Below, piece by piece: positions 46,245 through 56,317 of a DNA stretch of 64,000 bases. Location of the stretch: contig BGKB01000062.1 of the NCBI GenBank assembly GCA_003116975.1, positions 1 through 64,000 on the forward strand. The letters run 5' to 3'. The translations under genes were made by a program, and so were the position numbers. The notes below the pieces were generated by a model. The model ran no database searches and was not told where the DNA came from. It saw nothing but the letters and a program-made list of their open reading frames with translations. The DNA comes from Aurantiochytrium sp. KH105 (taxonomy: Eukaryota > Sar > Bigyra > Thraustochytrida > Thraustochytriidae). Each line of letters begins with the position of its first letter. Positions within the stretch are counted from its first letter, which is position 1.

Positions 46245-47057
46245 ATGTCGCGGCGCGCGCTAGACGTGGACCAGCTGCAGGCGATCGTGAAGCGCGAGGG
46301 AAATGGAGCGTGCGTGGACTGCGGCGCGGAGAACCCGATGTGGGCGTCGGTAACGTATGGGACGTTACTCTGCCTGGAGGATGCCGGCAAACACCGCGCG
46401 CTCGGCGTGCAAGTGTCCTTTGTGCGGTCGTTGGACCTGGACGCGTGGAAGGACGTCGAGGTGGCAAGTATGATGGTGTCGTCGAATGCCTTTGTCAATG
46501 AGTTTTTTGCGCTGCATGGCGACGCGTCAGAAACGATCCCGCGATATCTGAGCTTGACCGCGGCCAAGTTGCGAAAGCTGCTCGCGCGGCGACGCGAAGC
46601 TTATTCGGAGTCGTCAACAGCGGCGATCACTGGTGCAGATGCGGAATCTGCGTCGCGGGACGACACGGCGAGTGCTTCCTCTTCCTCTGCCGCAACTGCT
46701 CAAGTCGAGGAGCTGAGTGCCGAGGAAACGATCGAGGTTCTCGATTTACAGGAGCGATTTGCGACGCGGGCGCTTGAGCGTGAGGCAAGCTCTAGGGACA
46801 CGGAGGAGCAGCGCCCTTGGGTACCTGACGAGCTCGCCCCGATCTGTATGCTTTGCGGGCGCACATTCACAATGATTTTGCGAAAGCATCATTGTCGCAA
46901 GTGCGGACGCGTGGTTTGTAAATCGTGCGCGCCAGCCAACAATAGCAAGCCCATCCCGCAGCTTGGATATCTTTCTCCCGTGCGTCATTGTCGAGCATGT
47001 TTCGAAAGCGCAGCTATTACGTGGCCGCGGCATGCCCCGGGTCCATCGCCAGCATAG
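46245..47057 (+). CDS. ArfGAP-FYVE fusion protein with altered ArfGAP zinc site
   Basis: A 270-residue protein joining an ArfGAP-like zinc finger (about 8-120) to a C-terminal FYVE finger (about 190-255). The ArfGAP part has C23xxC26, WASVTYGTLLC43, then LEDAGKHRALGVQVSFVRS: the expected fourth zinc Cys is Asp46, while the catalytic arginine (HR51) and LGVxxSFVRS are kept. The FYVE part has WVPD (192-195), RKHHCRKCG (213-221), all eight cysteines (C201, C204, C217, C220, C225, C228, C249, C252) and VRHC for the RVC motif, so PI3P binding on endosomes is likely. Start ATG at 46245, first in frame. GAP activity is uncertain because of Asp46; the protein could be an Arf effector or a structural variant. 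Confidence 0.87.
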   Translation: MSRRALDVDQLQAIVKREGNGACVDCGAENPMWASVTYGTLLCLEDAGKHRALGVQVSFVRSLDLDAWKDVEVASMMVSSNAFVNEFFALHGDASETIPRYLSLTAAKLRKLLARRREAYSESSTAAITGADAESASRDDTASASSSSAATAQVEELSAEETIEVLDLQERFATRALEREASSRDTEEQRPWVPDELAPICMLCGRTFTMILRKHHCRKCGRVVCKSCAPANNSKPIPQLGYLSPVRHCRACFESAAITWPRHAPGPSPA

Positions 47058-47444
47058 AGTCGCTCACCTGTCCTGTGAAAACTAGGCTCGGATTTAAAAT
47101 TGCTTGGGCCGGCTGTGAAAATGAGTTGTAAATTATAGAGTATAAAGTAAACGTTCTCTTTGACTTTTTGCCATGTTGCGAGGTCGTATGTATTGTCAAA
47201 TTGTGTTTCTCGCAGTGCGCATGTCTTTGCTTTTGGTCTTTTGCTTGTTTGTTTTTTGTTTTGGAGGACATGATCGCAATAGAAAAGGAAGTTGATTGAA
47301 TACAGACAACGAACAAAGATAAAGAAAAGAAGGTGAAGAAATCGTGCGCGCTCGCGCTCGCTCGCTTGCTTGCTTCCACCATGGCCAGGCATTGTGGTAC
47401 CTTTTTTATTTTTTTGGTTTGTCGGCAAGATTTTGTTGTATTGT
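47058..47444. other. Convergent 3' region ArfGAP-FYVE/RING-Tubby 1
   Basis: AT-rich 3' UTR-like sequence between convergent genes, with a (GCTC/GCTT)n tract at about 47347-47372. Confidence 0.5.
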
Positions 47445-49401
47445 TCAAATCGGCGAGCAGAGCAGCTTGCGATCGCAGGCCGATAGCGCGACGCCAAAGG
47501 CTTGGAGCGGAGAGAGCGGCCAGGAAACATCGAGAGTGAAGAGCTCGGCCTCGGGGCTCTCGGCGACCTTGCCAAACTGCAAAGCGACGTCGGAGCTGCC
47601 GTTGACCATGAGCTGAAAGTTTTTGTTCGAAGGAAGCGTAACGCGGCCGCAGAAATCGAGTGAGAAGGCACTGATGGTGGGAAGCCAGTATGGCGTCTTG
47701 TTGGCGCCAAAGATGAGCTTTTGCTGGTGATGAGCCGGGGACATGGTGTTCTCGGCGGCGGCACGGCGCAGCGATGCGCTAAGGCGCTCGTCGTCATGGG
47801 TAGGGAGATGGACGCGAGTGTTCCAGTTCGGCCTCTGCTCGCGATTGCGCTTGCTGCGAGTGGAACGGGACGCGGAGGTTCGCCGCCGCCGCAGTGGCGA
47901 GGGCGGGAGGATGGGCGAAAGGAGAGGCATCTCATCTTCGCCAGCCACCACCGCGTGCACACCATCAAGGCCGGAATCGTCCTCGGGGCGGTTGCCGTGG
48001 CTGTTTTCGTTTTCCTCTTGTTGTTGTTGTTGTTCATCATCGTCATCATCATGGTCGTCGTCGTCATCATCATCATCTTCTTCATCTTCTTCATCGTTGT
48101 CGTCGTCGTTCTCGATGTCCATGTCCTCATCAACTTGCTTTTCGTCCTCGTCACTGATGTCATCGTTTTGCTGTCGTTGATCATGGTAATTGTTGTTGTG
48201 AAGGTTGTCATGGCGGGTAGCAGAGCCAGGCGCGTCAGCGTAAGCGTCAGCGTCGGTGCTGCGAACAGGTGATTGCTCCTTTGGGGAGGAGGAGCGCAGA
48301 GACCTTTCCGGGTGAGGAACGATGGCGTCGAGAGCGTTCTCCGCGTCTCGGTCGGCATCTTGATTGTTCCGGGAGCGCGACGCAAGAGCATCGCGCGAGC
48401 TTTGTGCACGCTCCAGGCTGGGAAAGCAAACATGGATGCGGCGCGGCCCCACGGCGCGGCCGAGCCTGTTTTGCGTGTAGCGCACAGCGCCAACCTCGAC
48501 CTGGTCGTCGGGACCGTAGATGGTGTGCTCAAGCCCGCGGAAGGAGCTGGCGACATGGCCCAAATAGGCATCCGAGCAACGGTCGAGCGTAGTTCCGAGC
48601 GGCGCCGAGACGTCCATGGAGATGTCGAGCTGTGCGGTAAGTTCGTCAAGGCTTGTGGGCCCGTGAGATTGTGCATCGCTGATGTCGTCAACCTCGGGCC
48701 GTTTGTGGGAGATGGCGAGGATTTGGTCGCCATATTTGGGTTCGTCCATGGAGGGCAGCGGACCCAGCGGGTAGCGCAGGGTTGTGGGCGCCTGCAAAAA
48801 GAGCTCGTAGCGTGTGGACGCTCCCTGTGCGCAGAATGCGCGAACGTAGCAGCGAACGACGCCGGCAGTTTGCGGTACGGGTGCAGTGAGAAAGGCCTTG
48901 CGTGCGTCGAGACTGTTGCGGAATCGATGCGAGCCGATTCTGTCTCGCGGGACGTAGGCGATCTCGCCAAGGCGTCCGCGACAGAGGGGGCACGAGCTGT
49001 GTTCGCGTCCGGATTTGCATTCCCTCCATTCGTAGATGCATTTTGCGTGCACGGGATGTTGGTTGCACTTGTTGGCGCAGGGAATGGGCGTGCGAGGGCG
49101 GCGCGCGGAGAATCCGTTCATGCAGATGAAGCAGTACTCGTCGGCATCGCTCATGACGGAGGCGGTGCTGCTTGTGATGGACCGTGTACCGTCAGACGAG
49201 CAGCTCCCGAGTCCAAGAAGGGGCGGGAGCGCCGGTGGCGGGACGGCGGTGTCGACGACGGAGCCCACGCGCTTGATCTTTTTGGCGCACGGCCTGCTGG
49301 TCGAGGTCGCCGACCGCCGCTGCTGTTGCTCTTGCCGTTGCTGTTGCTGTTGCAGCGGAGTCCTCTCATGGCGGTGATCGCTTCCGAGCGTCCGGTGAGC
49401 T

Positions 49402-49432
<31 letters not shown>

Positions 49433-49544
49433 GGTCCTCTTGGCGCTGCTCGAGGTCCTCCTCTTCGGGGCGCTCGAGCTCCTTGAGCGGCCGCACGTCG
49501 AGGCTCGACGTGCGCGCGCGCTTGAGTCTCGTCTGGCCCTCCAT
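47445..49544 (-). CDS. RING-Tubby protein 1
   Basis: A 699-residue protein combining a RING-type finger with a C-terminal Tubby domain. The RING is C138xxC141, C156xxxC160, H166xxC169, C185xxC188, a C4HC3 ligand order as in RING-variant (MARCH-like) fingers. The Tubby part (about 225-699) shows RYELFLQAP, YLGHVASSFRGLEHTIYG, VRYTQNRLGRAVGPRRIHV, NKTPYWLPTISAFSLDFCGRV, TLPSNKNFQL and the C-terminal DVSWPLSPLQAFGVALSACD, matching animal tubby step by step. A ~230-residue acidic and Asn/Gln-rich insert splits the domain before NKTPYW. The N-terminus is Gln-rich from CAG repeats. Tubby domains bind PI(4,5)P2; with a RING this suggests a membrane-recruited ubiquitin ligase (inference). The only in-frame ATG is at 49544; the open frame upstream starts at GTG. 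Confidence 0.88.
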
Positions 49545-50153
49545 CACGTCCCGCTCTGCCGCCTCCGCCTCGCCTCGCCCTCTCCTCGCTCGCAGGCCCG
49601 CGCAGACAGGGCTCTGTCGCCTCCGCTCCCGCTGCCGCGCGCCCGCGCTCCGCTGCTCCCGCGCCGCCGCGCGACCGACGTGACTCGGGTCTGCTCCGCC
49701 CTCCTCGCCGCCGCGGGGTGCGTGCCGCGCCTCCGCCTCTCCTCCTGCTGCCTCCGGCGCACGCTCCGCCCGCCGGCGCACTGTGCGCCCGCCCCGCACG
49801 GGCCGGCCGGAGGGAGGGAGGGAGGGAGGAGAGGGAGGAACTCGGAGAGGGCGGAGGCGGTAGAAGAGGCGAGCGAGCTAGCGGCGGCCGGGGCCCCGAG
49901 GAGACTCGGTGCGGGCGCGGCTGCGAGCGAGGCCTGCGGTGCGAGGCAGGCGGGCAGGCTCGGCGGGGAGGAGGTCCGAGGTCCGAGAAGGGTTGTTTGT
50001 TTGTTTGTTTGTTTGTCTGACTGACTTTGCTGGCACGGAGGCGGGATGGGATGGGAAGTGGCGAGACGCGACGCGAGGAGGGCGAGCGAGCGACGGTGCT
50101 CCGCGTCGGCGGGGACGACCGACTTTGATTTGTTTTGTCTTGTTTTGTCTTGT

Positions 50154-50176
50154 GTTGGCTTGGCTTGGCTTGGCTT
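50154..50176. repeat. (TTGGC)n pentamer tract
   Basis: About four TTGGC units, followed by looser TTTGGCTTG copies to 50200. Complement of the GCCAA tracts in uS17 intron 1 and at 63.8 kb. Confidence 0.7.
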
Positions 50177-50317
50177 CCTTTGGCTTGCTTTGGCTTGTCT
50201 TTGGTCTCGTCTGTCGCGTGGCTCTCTTGGGCCGGCTGGCGGGCTGGCTGGCTGGTCTGCTTTGCGGTTAGCTTTGCTTTGCTAGCTTCCGGGTTTCCTC
50301 GCCGGCCTGGGCTAGCT

Positions 50318-50388
50318 AGCTTGCTTGCTTTATTATACTTGCTTGCTTCCTTGCTTGTTTGGAGGAAAGCAAGCAAGCAAGCAAGCAA
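50318..50388. repeat. Inverted repeat of GCTT and AAGC units
   Basis: GCTTGCTT units at about 50329-50358 are followed, after GTTTGGAGG, by AAGC units at 50366-50388. The two arms can pair into a long imperfect hairpin. Confidence 0.65.
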
Positions 50389-50751
50389 AAAACAAGCGTG
50401 CGTGCGTTGCGTGCAGCAACAAGGAAACTTGGAAACTTTGCTTCGCGCCGCCTGGGGAGCGCAGGGACCCGCTGTGCGTGTCCGCCGCGTGGTCACGGGC
50501 GGCTAGCCAGGAATCGATTGATGCCTCGAAGGATGAACGATTGAATGAGTGAATGAACGATCGATCGAACGAACAAGCCAACGAGCCAACGATGCAAATG
50601 CTCGCTCGACGCGACTCGCGCGGGCGGCCTCCGACCCGGCCGCGCGCAAGATCGATCCGTCAATCAACCAATCAATCGATCGATCGATCGATCAATCAGC
50701 CTCGGGTCCGGCCAGAGGCGCTGCGGATGTACGCACTGCACGCACTCGGCC

Positions 50752-50784
50752 TCCTTCCTTCCTTCCTTCCTTCCTTCCTTCCTG
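50752..50784. repeat. (CCTT)n microsatellite
   Basis: Eight uninterrupted CCTT units, a pure pyrimidine tract. Confidence 0.85.
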
Positions 50785-51000
50785 TATAGGTGTTTTCGGC
50801 CGCCTCGGCGCCCTTCCCTTTCTGTGCACGCACCTCGCACCTCGCGACGCGGCTGCTGCGCTGCGACTCGCACGCTGCGACTCGCGCTCGAGCGGGGACG
50901 CGCTCGGAGCCCAGGCGCCGTGTCCGCCAGCAGCTGCAGCTGCAGCTGCTGCGCGAGCGCGGCGAGAGAAGAGGTCCCGGGACCCAGGACACAGGCAAGC

Positions 51001-51001
<1 letters not shown>

Positions 51002-51036
<35 letters not shown>
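51002..51036. repeat. (CTG)11 microsatellite
   Basis: Eleven CTG units outside any supported gene; the neighbouring RING-Tubby 1 gene has a similar tract in its coding sequence (poly-Gln, near 49402-49430). Confidence 0.85.
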
Positions 51037-51038
<2 letters not shown>

Positions 51039-51383
51039 CCGCTCTCTTCCCGCGCCCCCTGCCTGCCTGCTGCGGCGGTATGGGCTCGACAGCGCGAGCA
51101 CTTCGTCGGGTCGAGTCCGGCCCTGCGTCGCGTCTCGCCGCGGCGGCGCGTCGCTTCGCTCGAGCCCGAATGCCTCGCGGACGCACGCTGCTCCGCTGCG
51201 TCCACGCCCTGCAATCTCTCTCCTGTAGTATCTTCTCCGACAGCCAGGTCAACGAACTAACTGCGGCTGCACAACGACTTTCCAGCGCCGACGTGCGGCT
51301 CCGAGGTCCTCGCGCTCGCAGGTCGCCGCCGCTTGGGGCTTTGCTCTCCGCCGGACTGGACGCCCGAGCGGCGTCGCGCCAGC

Positions 51384-51456
51384 CGTGCGTGCGTGCGTGC
51401 GTGCGTGCGTGCGATGCGATCGCGGGGGCGGGAGGGAGGGAGGGAGGGAGGGAGGG
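51384..51456. repeat. (GTGC)n and (GGGA)n tracts
   Basis: A GTGC tract (about 51384-51412) and a GGGA tract (about 51430-51456), 18 bp apart. Confidence 0.8.
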
Positions 51457-52334
51457 CCTCCTTCCAGGCCTCTGCCGCCTTGATTCCAGTCTCGGATCAA
51501 TCGCAGTCAACTCTGATCAGCCAGATGGATGATCGATCGATCGATCGATCGAGCGATGATGATTTCTGCGAGGATGGGTACGACGACGGTGCGCTCGCTC
51601 GTCACGCGCTGCGGCTGCACGGCCTGCGCTGCGCTGCGCCGCGACGAGGCCTCGCAGGCGGGGCAGAAGAGCAGCGCCGGTGACGGTATGAACGAAAGAA
51701 TGAGTGAATGTAGGTCAGTGATGCACACGCAGCACGCGACCGCGGCGTGCCGCTAGGAACTGGAACTCGGCGAGATTAGTTAGTCAATCTTTCACAGCCA
51801 GGTGTTGGACGCACGCCTGCGCAGCGAAGCTAGCTCCTGGACTGTGACGAGGACTCGACGTGGACGTGGACGACTGGGAGCAGCAGCAGAGACAGTGCTG
51901 TGGACACGCCCGCCTCCAGACAGATAGATTGACAGATAGATGGCAGCTGCCACTGGCAGGGGCAGCCAGCCACCGCTGGACGTCCCTGCACGCAGCACAG
52001 CAGCTTCTCACTATTCCTGCCGTGCTTGACCTGAGCACTGCACGCTCCACTTTCGGAATGCAGCTGCAGATTGGACGAGGCGCACGGGTCCGCTCGTCTA
52101 GTGCTGCACTCTTATATTTAGCGCAGGACAGGACAGGACAGCGAAGCGATGAGAGCACGGGCCCGACGGTAGCAGCTCCAAACAGCGTGACGGCTGCACT
52201 GCGGCCAATGGACTCTGTCCTCGTCTGCGCGTCGCGGGGTCAAGATCAAGATGGCTTTGCGTTCAGGGCTTGACTGGTTGCAGCAGTGCAGCAGCCCAGC
52301 CACAGGTTGTAGTAGCAGTAGATTGACGCCTGCC

Positions 52335-52363
52335 TGCAGCAGCAGCTGCAGCTGCAGCTGCAG
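52335..52363. repeat. (CAGCTG)n palindromic tract
   Basis: CAGCAGCTGCAGCTGCAGCT-type repeat, self-complementary, in the RING-Tubby interval; similar CAGCTG clusters recur at 50930-50950 and 61310-61335. Confidence 0.7.
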
Positions 52364-54412
52364 GCACAACTGCAGTAAGGCGGGATCCACGTGCAAATTC
52401 CGAGTCTCGCGCCCGGCAGTGGCGGCTGGATTTGGTTGGTCGTCTGGACACACAGGCAGACAAACAAACGACAGCCACAGCCAGCTCGCTGCAAAAAAAG
52501 CTTCCGCTCCCGTTCGTGGTCTGACGAACCGCGCGGCAGCCCGCTGCCGGGCCACGCAGATGCTCGCAGTCGCGCCCGGGACCGCCCCTGCTGCCCAGCC
52601 CCGCCCCGCCAAGGGGGTCCGCGAAGAGGGGGTGTGCACCGCCCCCTCGTCCCAGTCCCCGTGCTTCCCAGTATCATTCATTGCCCTCACAGTCAGCATC
52701 GCCATGGGGGTGTGTACCTTGCGTCCCGATCGTCCCCGTCGGAGGGGAGCGAGTCCCCGAAGACCGTGCGCCCGACCGCAACTGCAAGTCCCGGGCCCCG
52801 TGCGCATGCTCGTGATCCTCGTCGCCGTGCGGCCGCTCGCCGTTTTCTCGGAGTTGCCCTGCCCGGCACAGGGATGCGATGCGGCTGCAGCGTCCGTCCA
52901 TTGCCAGCAGCAGCAGCAGACGGATAGACGCAGATGCTCTCACGCTCGACTTGAACGAAGCTCGCAGTCGCGTGCGTTCCGAGGACCGAGACGGCCGCAG
53001 CAGCAGCTGCTGCGTGCCGCATTGGACAGTGGCCGTGTCTCTCCTGCGAGAAGCCTTTGAGTTCGGCTCTGTGCTGCGTGGTGGCGGTCGCGGACCGGTC
53101 TCGGCGCGGGGCTCGGGACTTGGGACGCGGAACCTCACGTGGGGTGCGTGCAAGCCCCAACCGCCTGCCGCGCCGACATCCGCACCGCCACACATGATGC
53201 AGCCTACTTATTTACCTACGGAGAGGGAAGGAGACCGCCGATTCTCCTCGGTCTGGTGTGTGTTGCCGTCGAAGGAAGAACGTCCGTCCGTCATCGTGCT
53301 GGTCGGCGACGGCTGTGGCGATGTGGCTCGGACCTCGGAAGCTGCAGAAGCAGCGTGACTGTGACCGTGACGGCCGCAGTCGCAGTCGCAGCGCCGAGGC
53401 GGTACGCACGACCTCGCTGAAGCAGAGCTTGCGAGGCTTGCGAACTTGCGATCCATACATCGATGTATGTATATGTAGAGCTGGCTGTGGCTGGTGCATG
53501 TGAGGCTGACCTTGAGATTTGCATCTGAAGTTCAGATACTTGTACATGTGCATGTGCATGCTCTTGCTCCGTGCGAGAGTTGATCTCAAATCTCTTGCTG
53601 GACGGTTTATAGTCTATTTTGAACCGCATTAAATCTCTTCCACCGCCCGTCGTTGCGCCGACTCTGTCCTTGACCCACTAATTTGATGAAGGTGATCGTG
53701 GTTTCTGCGATATCTATCACCTTGCTGACCTAACCAACACGAACGAGCCTGAACCTTGGAGGAGAATTTATCTTGAGCCAAACGGATGACATCTGGCTGC
53801 TGCAGCTGCTGCTATTGCGACTGTCTGTCTGTCTTATCGCTTGCGTTTTTCTTTCCAAAGTGTTTCTTGGGGTCGCGTTTGCTCTGTTTTGCGTTGGTTT
53901 GGAAGGGACAATACGGGGGGTTCATATTCTTTTTTCTTCTTACAGATGGTGCTTTTCAGGTTCTTTTCACGGAAAGCTGAGTGTGGCTTGAGCCTTAAAG
54001 AAAGGAGGGTTGAATCTTCGTTTATCTTGGACGTCTCACTGGAGGAGAGACGCAAATGAGGATTGTTGACCCACCTCTTGCTCTCACCTTTGTAAGACTT
54101 TGGGGCAAGCAAAAGTCGTGCTGTGTTCAGTCTTGAGGCGAGACAGAAGTCGTCGATTGACACACCATAAGTTGCTCCCACCATATCGAAAAGTTTCGGA
54201 GCAAACCAAAACGGTCGGCCTAAAACTCGTTTTCGCCAACTGCTCGCAAGACTCCGAAGGCAAGCGGGACGTCTCATTGGAGACCTCTCCACATGACCAA
54301 GTGATGAGGCAAAAGACGGCGCTTGAGGCAAGCAAACGATGAACACATGCTCGTTACAAGACCGAAACATCCGGGCCGACGAAGATCATAAATCGACAAT
54401 AAAGTATGGAAC

Positions 54413-54841
54413 ATGCTTCTCCGACGGTGCGGACAAGAGCAAAGATGTCCATCGATAAACCGTTACTCCTTGCATGTGCTGCTATACTCCGTCAAGACCA
54501 TGCAGCGCAAACAAGTGCTAGATGCCCCCAAAAGAAGCGAAACAGATGAAGCATCTACATTTATGCTCTTTGGCACACCGTTCTCTGCCGCTGCAGATGA
54601 TGCCCCAGGGCGCTCGCGCATGCTTTGGTCTGGCGGTTGGAATTGCAATCACGCATGCTCTGCCTCTGGCTGCTAGCATCGAAGCCAAGGCGACCCCGTG
54701 TGGCCAGCGTTTTGCCAACATCCTTTTTGGCCGATGCACACTCTGTCGCAACCAGGCCCTCTCATCCCACCCCGTTTCCTGGGCCAAGCCCTCAAGCAAC
54801 AGATCCGACCTGGACGTCGCCGCGTCCACCGAGAGCCGGTA
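54413..54841 (+). other. Weak candidate small coding exon(s)
   Basis: Within the less GC-rich patch, two + frames look faintly coding. One (ending 54676) has MQRKQVLDAPKRSETDEAST. The other, from an ATG near 54600, reads as a hydrophobic leader (ACFGLAVGIAITHALPLAAS) followed by a Cys-containing stretch, stopping at 54839-54841, with mostly G/C third positions. Neither has a known domain; transcript data would be needed. Listed so that it is not lost. Confidence 0.15.
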
Positions 54842-55567
54842 GTTTTGCGCTCGCGCGATTGCTAGTACTACGTGGCCACACATTGGTCCACACACGCATC
54901 CTGAGACTACAAGCTGACGACAGCTTCTTCTGCGCGTCCATCCATGGCCAGCAGCGGCAGCCAGCACGAAAGCTCTCCCGAGCCTGGCCAAAAGTCCTCG
55001 CTCGCTTACGCACGCAAACGCAGACGCAAGCCCGGACGCGTGCAATTCTCTCTCTTCTTGTCCTCCTGTTCTCCTCGATGTTCTCCCACCAAGTCAAGTC
55101 AAGTCCTTCTTCACCCTGCCTGCCGCTCTCAGCCGGCCGGCGCAAGTCGCAGCATCGAGCCCGGCGCACCCTCGACCTTCACCCCGACTCTCTGCGGCTG
55201 GCCGCTTCCGCCGCATACCGCCGCGCACCCCGCCTCGCTCGCGCCGCATACCGCCGCGCGCATCCCCGCGCGACGGCGAGGCGCGGGCGCGAGGGCGCCG
55301 GCGTCGCGCCGGCAGAGCGGCAACGAGGGCGGGCTCGCGCGAACTCGCCTCGGGCTCGGAAAGGCGGGAGCGAGGAGAAGGAGGACAACCCAGATTCACT
55401 GCCCCTGGGTCCGGTCTCGCGTCGATCTCCCCGGGTCCGGTGCGCGCGTCGGCCCCTCTGACGCGCGCATTGCGTCCAGTGCGCGCCGCGGCGGGGGCGC
55501 GGGTGGCGCGGCGCGAGCCGAAGCCGGTGCGAGCCCACTTTCCCGTGCACGGCGCACGGGCCCGCCG

Positions 55568-55767
55568 GCGCAAGTGGAGAAAGCCGCGGCTGCGCAAGTG
55601 GGTTATCGCGCGCGCAAGTCAGCTATCCCGTTCTCCGCGCAGTGCCTGCAGCGGCCGGCCGGCCGGCCGGCCGGCGCACCGCGGCCGCGCTTCAGCGCCC
55701 TTTCCGCGGCCTTTTGTTCCACTTGCCGGCCGCCGCCAGACACGGCTATAGCCCCGTGCGCAAGTGG
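55568..55767 (+). promoter_or_regulatory. GCGCAAGTG motif cluster upstream of RING-Tubby 2
   Basis: GCGCAAGTGG at 55568, 55592 and 55758, and GCGCAAGTCA at 55612. The first and last share the longer word GCGCAAGTGGAGA, and both are followed within 12 bp by CCGCGG. Confidence 0.45.
55653..55675. repeat. (CCGG)n tract
   Basis: Five to six CCGG units between the GCGCAAGTG motifs upstream of RING-Tubby 2. Confidence 0.8.
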
Positions 55768-56317
55768 AGACCGCGGCACGGCGCCAAGAACAAGAAGGAG
55801 GAGAGCGGGAAAGAGAAAAAAGGAAAAAAAAGGGGGAAAAGTGGGCAGACTTCGATTGATCGATCGACGGTCGATCGATCGTTCGCATCGCCGCCGCGCG
55901 CCGCGCAGACCGAGACAGCGCCGCGCCCTTTCCGCGCCCCCGCTCGCCCCCTCCCCCCCCTCCCGCGGCCCCTCGCGCGCAGGCAGGCAGGCAGGAGCGC
56001 GCGCGCGAGAGAGCGCCGGCAGGCAGGAGGCGGACGTGGAAGGGATTCGGATTTCAAGACGCGCGAGCCGCGCTCGAATCGCCATCGCCTAGCACGCACG
56101 CACGCGCACGGCACGCTCGCGCGCACGCGCCCGGCCGCGCCAAAGCCTCAGCGCGCCGACCGCCAGGCACGCACGCACGCGCGCGCGCACGCACGCGGAG
56201 CCCGCCGAGCCCGCCCGCGCCGCAGCGGAGCAGCAGACAGGCAGTCGTTGCGAGGGAGGGCTCGGAGTCGGCCGTCGATTCGAATCGAATCGATCTTCGG
56301 GAGCCCGGCGCGCCACC

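Larger units (their letters stand above)
49545..56317. promoter_or_regulatory. 6.8-kb gene-free interval between the two RING-Tubby genes
   Basis: Both flanking genes are transcribed away from it. It is mostly GC-rich and full of microsatellites, but 53600-54600 is markedly less GC-rich. I found no ORF with a recognisable domain. Many long frames overlap on both strands and code Arg/Ala/Ser-rich sequence. Two weak coding candidates (54.4-54.84 kb) are listed separately. GATC-type repeats are at about 50674-50697, 51529-51552 and 55855-55880. Four GCGCAAGTG-type motifs lie at 55568-55767, 550-750 bp upstream of RING-Tubby 2. Confidence 0.5.

Noticed and set aside
46985-48970. 661-codon - frame overlapping RING-Tubby 1
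   Set aside because: Same strand but shifted frame; the acidic insert reads as Met/Thr repeats, an effect of the GAT/GAC repeats.
48273-50024. 583-codon + frame antisense to RING-Tubby 1
   Set aside because: Antisense shadow; the poly-Leu run is the complement of CAG repeats.
50549-51532. 327-codon + frame in the RING-Tubby interval
   Set aside because: Made of translated microsatellites (CCTT, CTG, GTGC); equally long frames exist on the other strand.
52251-53060. 269-codon + frame with a short hydrophobic segment
   Set aside because: GC-rich region with open frames on both strands; Cys/Ser/Arg low complexity and no recognised domain.
53834-54370. 178-codon - frame in the AT-richer patch, considered as a transposon remnant
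   Set aside because: No transposase, reverse transcriptase or other mobile-element motif, and no terminal repeats seen around it.
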